A DNA stretch of 64,000 bases from Wyeomyia smithii (taxonomy: Eukaryota > Arthropoda > Insecta > Diptera > Culicidae), in NCBI RefSeq assembly GCF_029784165.1, contig NC_073694.1, forward strand, positions 48,083,674 through 48,147,673. Direction: 5' to 3'. Of the stretch, positions 34,186-43,552 are shown one piece after another. The notes beneath the pieces were generated by a model, which did not search any database, was not told the DNA's origin, and saw only the letters and a list, made by a program, of their open reading frames with translations. The position numbers were made by a program, and so were the translations under genes. Every line of letters begins with the position of its first letter. The stretch's first letter is position 1.

Positions 34186-34329
34186 TTTGCACTAATTGAA
34201 TTATTAATGGAGAGTATTTTGAGAAATCGAAGATTATAAATCACACAAATAAAACACTTGTTTCATGTCAATTTGTTATTATGTCATCAACTGTAATTTA
34301 TAAGAACAAGAAAAAAAAACAAAATTTGT

Positions 34330-34720
34330 GAAGCAAACGTTGATCACTGACTTGCTAAGTACTGCAACTTTCTAAGTAGTTGGATTATCGAGATGAATTT
34401 CCGAACAACTTTGCTGAAGACCACAACTTTCTAAATGGATGAATTCACGAGATAATTCCTAACTAAACTATGAACCCATCGAAAGACCTTCGACATTTTA
34501 AGCTACTTTCTTGTAAATAGTAGTTTTCTCAGTGGTTCGATTCGCAAGATAGAGTTTCAAAATACTCGGAATTACATGCTCACTAGCGCCGACCACTGGC
34601 GTTTATACTCCTGAACAACTTTTCTGAAGACCACATCTCTTGAGGTTTTTGAAAACCCAAGACAGATTTACAAGATTCTTCTTTATCGACCTTATCATAG
34701 TCTCAAGAGAATTATTGAAA
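34330..34720. repeat. Degenerate ~100-bp tandem repeat
   Basis: The phrase GAACAACTTT-CTGAAGACCACA-CTTTCTAA occurs near 34410 and 34620 with weaker variants between (CTAAGTAGTTGGATTATCG, TCAGTGGTTCGATTCGC). No coding capacity. Confidence 0.45.
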
Positions 34721-34799
34721 AATAGGTATAACATGCTATAGGTAAATTAAATTTCCGAAGGGGCAAATAGGAGTTTTTCAATCTGCAGAGAAGTTATCG

Positions 34800-34870
34800 T
34801 GTAGCCTGAGAATTAACCCATACTAGAAGTCCTTTTAAATCGAATGGTCTTATTCTACTAGGATTTGTCA
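34800..34870 (-). mobile_element. SINE family 3 fragment
   Basis: GTAGCCTGAGAATTAACCC and TCGAATGGTCTTATTCTACT match the 26642-26735 part. The tRNA-like head is lost. Confidence 0.6.
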
Positions 34871-35521
34871 GCTTATCAAAGGTGGTGCGAGTTTCGGTGG
34901 AATAAAAAGGAAAATTATGTTCATTCATATCTTTAGCATTACAAGTTTCTAAGAATGGTAATCACTTTTTTTCGTTTCAAATAATTAAAAATTTTGCCCT
35001 ATACACTGTTTCCGAAGCAGCAAAAAGGTGATCAAAATTATGTTGACCCAAGAAATTCGATTTTATAGTTCTAGTGTTTTCAGCAAAGTTCTTCCATTAC
35101 CAAATTATTCTTCATTTTATAGAAATTACAATCTTGTGATTAATTCACCGGAAATAGAGAAATGGATTTTACTTTTCTCATTTTTGCACTAAAAACCCAC
35201 TTTGTTCGGCAACGTAACGATACATTTTATAAGAAACAACTTTACCGAAGATGGAAGTTTCTCATAGCATGTTTTTCATCATAACTTTTCATAGGTATAA
35301 CTGTATCAAATGTTTTAATGTTGTTTGCTATAACGAAAAACAAAATTTCACCGAAGAAAATGTACTACGATCCCTTGTATTTATTTAGTCATTCAAGATT
35401 TTGATATTGCACCAATGTACTAAGAGACATCAAACCATTTCTATAACTAATGCAATATAAGACATAGAAATACACGCACTCCAGTGAAATTGTGTGTTTT
35501 GTTATATCAAATAACGTTGCC

Positions 35522-35683
35522 TGTTGTAGGATAAGTACAACGATACACCGTGCCCTAGTGCTGAGTCGAGAAAATTGCCAGCTCGAAAAGATCCTCGCCC
35601 TCATCGGGGATCGAACCCGACATCACAACCGTGTGGGAGAGCTATCCGACCGACATCGCTAACCACAGAACCACGGGGACCAC
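35522..35683 (-). mobile_element. SINE family 2, 3'-truncated copy in F2
   Basis: In reverse it begins GTGGTCCCCGTGGTTCTGTG, with the B-box-like GGTTCGATCCCCG, and stops at CTTATCCTACAACA, lacking the 3' part seen at 42085-42362. Confidence 0.82.
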
Positions 35684-36108
35684 TACTTTGCCGAACAAAG
35701 TGGATTTTTATTTGCAAAACGGGAAACAAATTTTGTTTCTCTGCTATAACATAACACATAATTTCACCGAAGAAAGTGTATTTCGATCCCTTGTATTTAT
35801 TTAGTTATTCAAGATTTTGATTAAAATATTGCACTAATTTACTAGAAGACATCAAACAATTTCTATAACTAATGAAATATAAGAGATAAAGATACACTTA
35901 CTTCGGTGAAATTGTGTGTTTTGTAATATCGAGTGACGTTGCAAAATATTGAAAATTGTAGAAAATTATTATAAAAAGTTATATTGAAAAAATTGATTGC
36001 AAGAGGCGTTCTAGAGAAAACTCCACAAAAGCCTGTTTAAATAGGCTGATAAAAATATAACGTCTTTGGTGAAGTTATTTATTTTAAAATATGCCTTGGC
36101 CGAACAAC

Positions 36109-36371
36109 AAAACAATATCGCACGCTAGCCTGAAGGGCTAATAGCGGTCTCGATCAACTAGATTAGTTAAGAGAATTCGTTATCGATATTGATTTTGGCA
36201 CATTTTACATGTTGTAGGATAAGTACAACGATACACCGTGCCTCAGTGCGGAGTCGAGAAAATTTCCAGCTCAAAAATATCCTCAACCTGATCGGGAATC
36301 GAACCCGACATCACAACCGTGTGGAAGAGCTAACCGACCAACATCGCTAACCACAGAACCACGGGGACCAC
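36109..36371 (-). mobile_element. SINE family 2, near full-length copy in F2
   Basis: In reverse: GTGGTCCCCGTGGTTCTGTG, B-box GGTTCGATTCCCG, CGGTGTATCGTTGTACTTAT, AATATCGATAACGAATTCTC, and the end TAGCGTGCGATATTGTTT. The plus-strand 5' side is the SINE's 3' end. Confidence 0.85.
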
Positions 36372-36550
36372 AACTTTGCAAAAATGGGAAACAAATTTCG
36401 TTTCTCACTTTTAAGCGGGTTACTCACAAAATTGTAACCTCTATAAAATGTGAGTAAAAGGATAAAATTTGCTGAAGAACCAGCTCCAGAATCAATTTTT
36501 TGGGTCGAAATAATTTCGATCACGTTTTTGTAGCTTTGGAAACAGTATGC

Positions 36551-38451
36551 ACTTCAATGGTTTTCAACGAGGTTTTTGCGGCACCTCAAAAGTTTTGGCA
36601 TAGTACTACGTCTCTAAACATGTTCCGCAACAGGGGTGTCAAATGAAAATCTAAAAACGCAATTTGCTCCTTTTCAAATGCTCATCACTCGGTTAAAACA
36701 TTTTATCCACGCATCCGTCCGAATGCAGAAAATTACAATTTGATTATGCAAACTATTGTTATATCGAGAATTGTCGAGCCTTGTTGAAACACAGATTTTG
36801 ATCAATCAGAGCTGAGTCGCTTGCCCTAGCACGGTCGATAGAATATTATACCTAACCAATCGAGAACGCAATCTTCAGGCTATATGAGAGTCTATATAAA
36901 GTGTCTTGCTTTGCCAAGGATTTGGTTAAGCACGAAACCCCTGTAAGTGCAACAAAAAATTACGTCCGCACTGATTATGGTGGAAGCAAGGAATAGTTTT
37001 ATTTACCAAATAAAGAATAAAAATAATTTTATTCATCGAGAAGAACCAGGGAGAAACAATTCTCCTGTCCGATTCTTCTCATTGTTTTTGTCTAACCCCT
37101 AACGTTCCTAATAACTTAGCTATGTACTTTGTTATTCTCTCAATCTTCTCCTCCCACTCATGAAGTAAGCCATCTAGAAAAGAAACTTGCTTTTTGATAT
37201 TTTTTGCAATAAATGTATCCTCGCATGTAGGCTCCGTGAAGGGGCTAGTAGGTCTCTATTTGTCGCTCCTTGCTTTGAGACGGATTGCGGGAGATATAGA
37301 GGGGCGTCTGACCTACAAAGGTTCTCTTCAGCTGGTGGTAGAATCGTCTTGATACTCCTTCTATCGTAACGTGCACGTACCGTTACGTGCCGTACGTGTT
37401 TTTCGTCAAATGATCATCCCTTGTGTACTCTTTCTCTTGTCGGTTATGGACTTTGTTTGCTATTGAACTTCAGTGAATCAACTGCATATATGTTGATAAG
37501 TATTGCAACAAACAACTAGCTCTGGGGTTACATGGACCCTAGGGTCGGTTTTCCACCGCTTTTTGAGGAGTACTTACGACCAATAACTCACTAGATACAC
37601 ATGTAAGACATACAAGGCTCAGTGCAAATAAATCATACAAAACAAATCATTTTCATTTACTTATATTTAAACAAATTTTTCATGGAAATAGTGGTACGTT
37701 GCGGCCGTCAGGAACTAAAACCGGAAGAGGACCTACTAAACCGGACCTCTTCGGGCCTTCTCCTCCAGAACGTCCGTTTCCAACCGTCGAAAACGTGTTA
37801 CGCGACGATAGCGTGACTCGCTCTTCACCAGCACTTCCGCCAGGAACAGTATGACTCTTCCAACTTCGTACGCCTTTATTCTTCGACGTTCAGCAGCCGG
37901 CCGAAATCCTCTCGGCTCCGATCGCCTTTTGGTGCCGTTTCACGTGGCGTTAATGGTAAATTACGCCCCACAAATCAAATCCAGCGGCACGTGGAACAAA
38001 TCGTCCCCGGGTTGGGAACTTCCCTTGTAGCCCAGCGGTCCTGTGGATCCCTTTGTAATCCAGCGGTTCTCTCAGCTTATAGGGACACACACGTCGCGTT
38101 TTTTGATCGGAACTCGATTGTTTGGATTGCTTATAATCTCGATTTCGACATCCAAGCGGAGCAGGTAACAACGATCCGCACTCTACTGAGGTCAACTTCC
38201 AACTGCTCGTTCGGGTTTCTTCACCCTTCTTCCAACCTCTCTTTCTCTCCCTCCCTCTTCACCATGAACTGAAATTGCTCCGAGTTGTTAGTGATATCAT
38301 TTTTCAGGGTTGGGTATTTTTAATGCGGTTCTTTGCCGTCTATGGTCTGTACAATATTTTTGTTTTTTTTTTTCGACTTCATGCAGTCTTTGACAAATAT
38401 TTTTAGGGGTGACTATTTGAGATATTGATACTTCTTGGATAATTATAACTT
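36551..38451. other. Unassigned DNA, partly GC-richer
   Basis: The interval 37200-38270 is less AT-rich, with open frames of 60-93 codons on both strands (37187, 37622, 37991 plus; 37950-38195 minus), none with a known domain. It could be LTR or untranslated-region sequence of an unidentified retroelement. A perfect 12-bp palindrome GACCCTAGGGTC lies at 37535-37546. Confidence 0.3.
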
Positions 38452-39852
38452 ACTAGCTGACCCGGCAAACTTCGTCTCGCCCATTTTTGTGTTCAATTTA
38501 ATAATTTTAAACATTCCAAATTCATTGATTCCTTGCGATTTGTTCATAGTATGCAAATGCACGACGAATCGGCCATAGGAAGTCAGAAGGCAAATCGTTT
38601 AAAATAATTGACTTTATCGGAATGACAACATCCTCGCCTTTTGACTTCTGTACATTACCTCCATTCTGAAAATATTCATATTGAGTGGTATTCGATCATT
38701 TTCAGCTGTTTTTCTGGCATCAATCTGATTCCGGAAATACCCATATTGGGTGGCCTTCAGTAATTTTGTTGTTTTCCAGAAACTGAAAGTGGTAATCTTT
38801 GAATTCAAAATAGTGTCCAGGGTCAATGCTTGGGGTCTATGCATCACCTCTATTACGGAAATATCCATATTAAGTAATATTCGGTCTTTTTCGGCGGTTT
38901 TCATAAACCGGAAGTCGCCATCTTGGATATCAAAATGGCATTGAGACAATTTCTGGCCCCTTCGGGTGTTTTCCAGAAACCGGAAGTCGCCATCTTGAAT
39001 TTCAACATGGCATTTGAAGAAAATTTCTAGCCTCTGAACGTCATTCTGGTTAAAGAAACACCCATATTGGTTTCTTATTTGGTCATTTTTGGCAGTTTTC
39101 CAGACACCGGAAATCGCTATCTTAGAATTCAAAATGGTATCTGTGATCGATTTTCAGCTTATATGGTGCACAGATTCCGATTCCGGAAATACCCATATTA
39201 GAAACCAGAAATTTCCATCTTGAAATTTAAAAATGGCGTCTGGAGTCGAGTTTTGACTCCTGTGCAGCGACCCGATCATTATAGGCTGTTTTCCAGAAAA
39301 CCTGGTTGAAATATCTGTTTAATTTGTATGGGAGACCTGCCTCCCCTTCCAGAATACGGTGGGGTATCGAACCACCACAGACATTTATGTTTGATTTGTA
39401 TAAGAGCCCTACCATCCAGAAGAGGAAGGGGTGTTGAACCATCATGGACATATTTGTTACATCTAAAAACATTCACATACCAAATTTGGTTGTATTTGCT
39501 TGATTGGTTCTCGAGCTGAGCGAAAATTGTGTTTCATTTGTACGGGACCCCTCCGTTATAGAAGAGGGAAGAGTTTTGAACCAATATGGACATATTTGTT
39601 ACCCCTAAAGACATCCATATGCCAAATTTGGTTCCATTTGCTTGGTCAGTTTCCGATATGTGCAGAAATTTGTGTTTCATTTGTATGGGACCCCTCTCCT
39701 AGATTAGGGAGGGGTCTCGAACTATCTTAGTCACCTTTCTCGGCCCATAAAACCCTTATATACAAAATTTCACGCCGATAAGTTCAGTAGTTTTCAAGCC
39801 TTTATGGATCAGACAGACAGACAGACAGAGCTGCGTTTTTATATGTTTAGAT
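38452..39852 (+). repeat. Composite tandem repeat with TAGCTGACCCGGCAAAC start, copy 1
   Basis: It begins ACTAGCTGACCCGGCAAACT and ends in CAGACAGACAGACAGAGCTG plus TTTTTATATGTTTAG. The first half (about 38640-39270) has four or five units with CCGGAAGTCGCCATCTT and GGAAATACCCATATT; the second half (about 39300-39740) has three units with TTTGTATGGGACCCCTC and CCAAATTTGGTTCCATTTGC. The same order recurs at 58031-61938. No coding capacity is apparent. I recognise the ends as a dispersed repeat type common in insect genomes but cannot name the family. Confidence 0.75.
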
Positions 39853-39853
39853 A

Positions 39854-40531
39854 GTTGAACCGATCACCGTGACGGTAGCCACCATTTAAGCGTGATTCTA
39901 TTTGTATTTAATTTTCGGTGGTAGCTTTTAAAGGATAATTTCAAAATAACTGTCGAGAGTCATCTATTTTAAATTGCTGTCATATTATTGTTGTTCATTG
40001 CGCCTTCTGCGATCTCATTTCTTCGTTGTATGGAAATTCTATTTTCGTGAATTTTACCATTTTTCTTTGAATTTTCCTAGTTTTCTCGCCGTAACATTTT
40101 GCTTTGGACAAACACGAACACAACAAAACCAAGCCAGCTCAAATCAGACGCTCCGTTGTAAAGTTATGGGCGGTCGCACATATATGTAACTTTATTTTAT
40201 ATATAAGATTTTCTAACTTATTTCTAAACAGTAATTTTTAATCTACACAAACAAAAATAAACTTTTAAACAATTGCAATATTCTACAAAACTAACAAACG
40301 TAGAACATGCATATGTACATAGTTCAGATAATTGTTCCGACATCGTCGGTAACAATATGTGCTCGCACTCGATCAACTAAACAGTTTTTTTTTGGTAGGG
40401 TAGACTTAAGCTTAGTTTGGTGAATAAAATATAATTATTAAACCACGAAAATCGGTGCAGACGTAATTTTTTCTTCGCTTACATGAGTTCAGTGCTTATC
40501 ACAAATCCCTGGCAAAGTAAGACGTTTTGCA
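39854..40531 (+). other. Probable LTR (3' boundary only)
   Basis: The stretch lies between the composite repeat and a primer binding site at 40535. It contains AATAAA at about 40423 and ends CA at 40530-40531, three bases before the PBS, as an LTR should. The 5' boundary is uncertain; TGAACC at 39854 is a candidate because the composite repeat stops there. Confidence 0.4.
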
Positions 40532-40534
40532 TTG

Positions 40535-40552
40535 TGGTGTCAGAAGTGGGAT
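40535..40552 (+). promoter_or_regulatory. Retroviral-type primer binding site, tRNA-Leu
   Basis: TGGTGTCAGAAGTGGGAT is complementary to the 3' end of eukaryotic tRNA-Leu (..ATCCCACTTCTGACA plus CCA) over 18 bases. A PBS starting TGG just after a CA-ending LTR primes minus-strand cDNA synthesis. Confidence 0.6.
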
Positions 40553-40583
40553 ATATCAAATAAACTGGTGGAAATGAAATGTA

Positions 40584-40973
40584 ATGGTTTTATCTAATGC
40601 TGAGGCCGGTTCATCTGGTTTCGGTTCAAACATCATATCAAATATCAATCGCTTGGTGGATAGTAGGACGCATCCTGCTATCTGCTTCTATCCGAGTCTA
40701 ACAGAGTATTATCCCCCAACCACACAGCTGCAATATGGAATACGCAACAGCGTAACAAAATATTGCGTGGCTGAGAGTGCGCTGCATCTTCTATTATCTA
40801 CTTCCATCCAACATGAGAAGAATTTTATTGTTTTCCTTCTAAGCCGCAACACGATACAACTTGTTTTTTGTTGCGTGGCTGACAGCTCCATCAGTCCCGT
40901 TCAGAAAGAGTTGCTAATACGAAATAACATTCGTTTGCGTTTTACGAAACTGATGAATTGGCAAAACTCGTAA
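40584..40973 (+). pseudogene. Possible gag remnant downstream of the PBS
   Basis: A 129-codon frame starts 32 bases after the PBS. I recognise no gag motif (no major homology region, no CCHC knuckle). Just after, another frame reads DELAKLVKKMEQLTKSV, a coiled-coil-like stretch often found in gag proteins. Foldback F3 lies about 100 bp downstream and no pol is present. It may be a decayed gag or just leader sequence. Confidence 0.3.
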
Positions 40974-41074
40974 AAAAGATGGAGCAACTTACAAAAAGTG
41001 TCAGACCTCTTAAAAGTTCTATCACCAACCGATTTTTCTTGTTGAGTAAACTAATGTAATCAAATTATATCAGG

Positions 41075-41328
41075 GCACACTGTTTTCAAAGCTGCAAAAA
41101 CGTGATCGAAACTATTTTGACCCATAAAACTTGAAAAAAGCCACAGTGTCTGCAGTAAAGTTGTTCCATTAATTATTTTCCATATTATGGAAGTTACAGT
41201 TTTGTGAATAATACACTTAACAGGGAAAAGCGAATTTACCTTTTTTCATTTTTGCATATAAAAAATTCATCGTGTTCGGCAAAGTTGTAACACATTCCAT
41301 ATGAAACAATTTTGCAGCTTTAGTGTGC
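41075..41328. mobile_element. Foldback element F3, short form with AGG target duplication
   Basis: The left end GCACACTGTTTTCAAAGCTG and the right end, reversed, GCACACTAAAGCTGCAAAAT pair. AGG flanks both sides (41072-41074 and 41329-41331). The interior holds one partial unit shared with F1 (AAGTTGTTCCATTAATTATT and CATATAAAA-TTCAT). At 254 bp it is a deletion derivative of the F1 family. Confidence 0.75.
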
Positions 41329-41331
41329 AGG

Positions 41332-42073
41332 GGATTTTTTTTTATCAAATTGCGACTATTGGCAAAGTTCGTTACAGATATACAGTAGTGTTATGTTCAC
41401 CACAATTAGATAATACTGTTCATACACTGTGGTATGTCACCAACTAGTTCAATTACATATATGTTCTATTTGGCATGTTCTGTTGAAAATGCTGAATTCG
41501 TTTCAGGAAGCTCAATACACATAAGTAATTCAAAATGTTAGAGGGCTTTAAAAAAGATGATTATTTTGACTTTTCAGCAGCATTACGAACGCCATATTTT
41601 CTTCATAGAGCGTATATATTTCAACATAAAATTGATTTAAAGCATTACAGCTAAGACACCTTTGGTTGCATAGAAAAACTGCCCAACTATTGAAGATTGG
41701 TAAACAAATTAACTGTTGATTTTTGACTGTCTGGTCTGGCGGAAACAGCTCTAACAAGCAGCGTACGTTTTGAGACACTCTTTCTCCTTCATGCATTCCT
41801 CTGAGCAGCAGCAAGCACGCACCGACACGCAATTGCTACTCAGCGACAGAAAAAGAGTACGCGCGTTCCTGCTAGCGAGTAGAAGTACTAAACTAAAATT
41901 GCTTGACTAGGAGGAGTGCATGAAAAACTGTGCTCGAAAACAAAAATACTTTCTGCATCTACCCGGTTTTGCTTCGTGCACCGACAGCCGAACGTGGGGA
42001 AAGAATCTGTAAAGTATCCCATACTGGAACATGTAAGGTATCGGTCTGCTTTGGTAAGTTTTTTATAGCGGTC
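41332..42073. other. Spacer, no supported gene
   Basis: The minus ORF at 41548-41832 has no recognisable domain. Nothing else is seen. Confidence 0.4.
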
Positions 42074-42084
42074 TAATGTTACCC

Positions 42085-42362
42085 GGTGGTGGTAGGTGGT
42101 CCCCGTGGTTCTGTGGTTAGCGATGTCGGTCGGCTAGCTCTCCCACACGGTTGTGACATCGAGTTCGATTCCCGATCAGGTCGAGGATCTTTTCGAGCTG
42201 GAAATTTTCTCGACACAGCACTGGGGCACGGTGTATCGTTGTACTTATCCTACACATGCAAAATGTGCCAAAAAACAATATCGATAACGAATTCTCTCAA
42301 CTAATCTAGTTGATCGAGACCGCATAAGCCCGCCCCCCAGGCTTGCGTGCGATATTGTTTTT
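42085..42362 (+). mobile_element. tRNA-derived SINE family 2, full copy with 11-bp target duplication
   Basis: An exact TAATGTTACCC flanks it at 42074-42084 and 42363-42373. The head contains GTCCCCGTGGTTCTGTGGTT (A-box region) and a B-box GAGTTCGATTCCC at 42161-42173; the tail ends GCGATATTG followed by a T run that can end Pol III transcription. The perfect duplication suggests recent insertion. Two minus-strand copies sit in F2. Confidence 0.9.
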
Positions 42363-42373
42363 TAATGTTACCC

Positions 42374-42878
42374 TATTTGAAATATTTGTTTGTCCTTTTG
42401 CAACTAACGTAATGCATCTTGAAACAATTGTACTCGGCTGATTTTGCTTGCGAAAAGGGGACTCACGCGAGTAAAACAGTAGGCGCGCGTGTGTGCATAT
42501 GTTCTCGGGAGCGAATGCGAGCAAGGAAGACAGCGATAAACAACGAGAAATAGCTTGAATGGAGAATACTCCAGTGTGTGATATCAGCAGCTACGAGACC
42601 CTCACTTGAGGTGTTGCATGCTGTTTATGAGTGAGACTAATAACACAGACAGAGTAACGACATCATTTTTCCAGGATGCGCGTGGGATAGATTTCAATTG
42701 ATTGTTATGACATGATTCGGTAAACCTGGCCTTTTTAAAATTAATCTGTAACTACTATCACAATCCTAATGAAAAAATATGTTTTTATATTATTGATAAT
42801 TTTAACCCAAGCACGTGAGGTTTTTTGCAACACCCTTCACATCTTCTGGGCGTAACCACAGATATGGATGTAAAAATA
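42374..42878. other. Spacer, no supported gene
   Basis: Only short ORFs; no repeat boundary recognised. Confidence 0.4.
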
Positions 42879-43203
42879 CTCTAAAGTCGCTTTTTACGCG
42901 GGGGATACATGCCGCGTTAAAAAAAACGCGTAAATTCCGGAATCCGCGTAAAAAAAACCGCGTAAATTCCGGAATCCGCGTAAAAAAAACCAGCGTTAAT
43001 TCTGCATTCCGAGTGAAGGGAAACCGAAATCCGCGCAAAAAAAGCGCGTGAAAAACCACGTGAATTCCGGATTCCGTGTAAAAAAAAACGGGGAAAATTC
43101 CGGAATCCGCGTAAAAAAAACCGCGTAAATTCCGGAATCCGCGTAAAAAAAGCCGCGTAAAAAAAACCTGCGTAAAAAAACCGCGTAAAAAGCGACCTTT
43201 GTG
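42879..43203. mobile_element. pogo-like MITE built of GCGTAAAAA repeats (325 bp)
   Basis: The left end CTCTAAAGTCGCTTTTTACG and the reversed right end CACAAAGGTCGCTTTTTACG pair over about 23 bp. TA precedes the left end; CA follows the right. The body is many variants of TTCCGGAATCCGCGTAAA and AAAACCGCG in both orientations. The related element at 58522-58830 has the same CTTTTTACGCG core with clean TA flanks. The Phe/Arg-rich minus ORFs across it are repeat artefacts. Confidence 0.65.
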
Positions 43204-43481
43204 CATTCAATTTATCCTAAGTGGGATTCCGCCTATGCGCGCAATGACAACCATCTGGCTGGGATTCTCGCACTCCGGGAGCCAATCCGGAAGTAGTTTC
43301 GCTCCAAAACCATCATCTGTGGTGAGCTTTTTGGAGCCGAACAGCGCAACCCCCGCACTGCTCATGATTTATGCTTGCCTGAAAGTCGAATTCACATGTG
43401 TCCGAGAGGATTTGCAGGTTTCGAGAGTTTTGGCTGGTGGTAAGCAGCAAAGTTTTGCTTGCTTGTGAAATAGTGGTCTAC

Positions 43482-43552
43482 ATTATTATTATTATTATTA
43501 TGATTTCGACTGCAGCGGTTTGCTCGTCATGAAATCATTTTTCCGCTGCAGT
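43482..43552 (-). repeat. (TTA)n tract next to a 10-bp-stem hairpin
   Basis: TTA repeats (43482-43500) adjoin ACTGCAGCGG (43509-43518), mirrored by CCGCTGCAGT (43543-43552) with a 24-base loop. On the minus strand this gives a hairpin followed by an AAT tail, the arrangement at the 3' end of some LINEs. No coding sequence identifies a parent element. Confidence 0.4.

Larger units (their letters stand above)
35002..36550. mobile_element. Foldback element F2 with two SINE insertions
   Basis: The left end ACACTGTTTCCGAAGCAGC and the right end, reversed, GCATACTGTTTCCAAAGC pair, followed by the GTGATCRAAATTAT and TTGACCCAA blocks shared with F1. A palindromic core of about 190 bp (TTTCACCGAAGAAA ... 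TCGGTGAAATTG) appears twice in direct orientation, at about 35335-35515 and 35755-35940. Two SINE 2 copies are nested at 35522-35683 and 36109-36371. Confidence 0.7.

Noticed and set aside
38614..39132. 172-codon minus ORF with periodic IQDGDFRF-like segments
   Set aside because: It follows the tandem unit of the composite repeat; the periodicity is nucleotide-level and no protein family is recognised.
35589..42173. tRNA-gene-like B-box hits
   Set aside because: All lie in SINE 2 copies with long non-tRNA bodies, and the best one has target duplications; no free-standing cloverleaf with proper ends was found.
42890..43199. Regularly spaced repeats suggesting a CRISPR array
   Set aside because: Repeats are in both orientations, irregular, and bounded by inverted termini; the context is eukaryotic.
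42802..43210. 134- and 97-codon Phe/Arg-rich minus ORFs
   Set aside because: Periodic translation of the GCGTAAAAA repeat MITE, with no domain and repeats in several frames.
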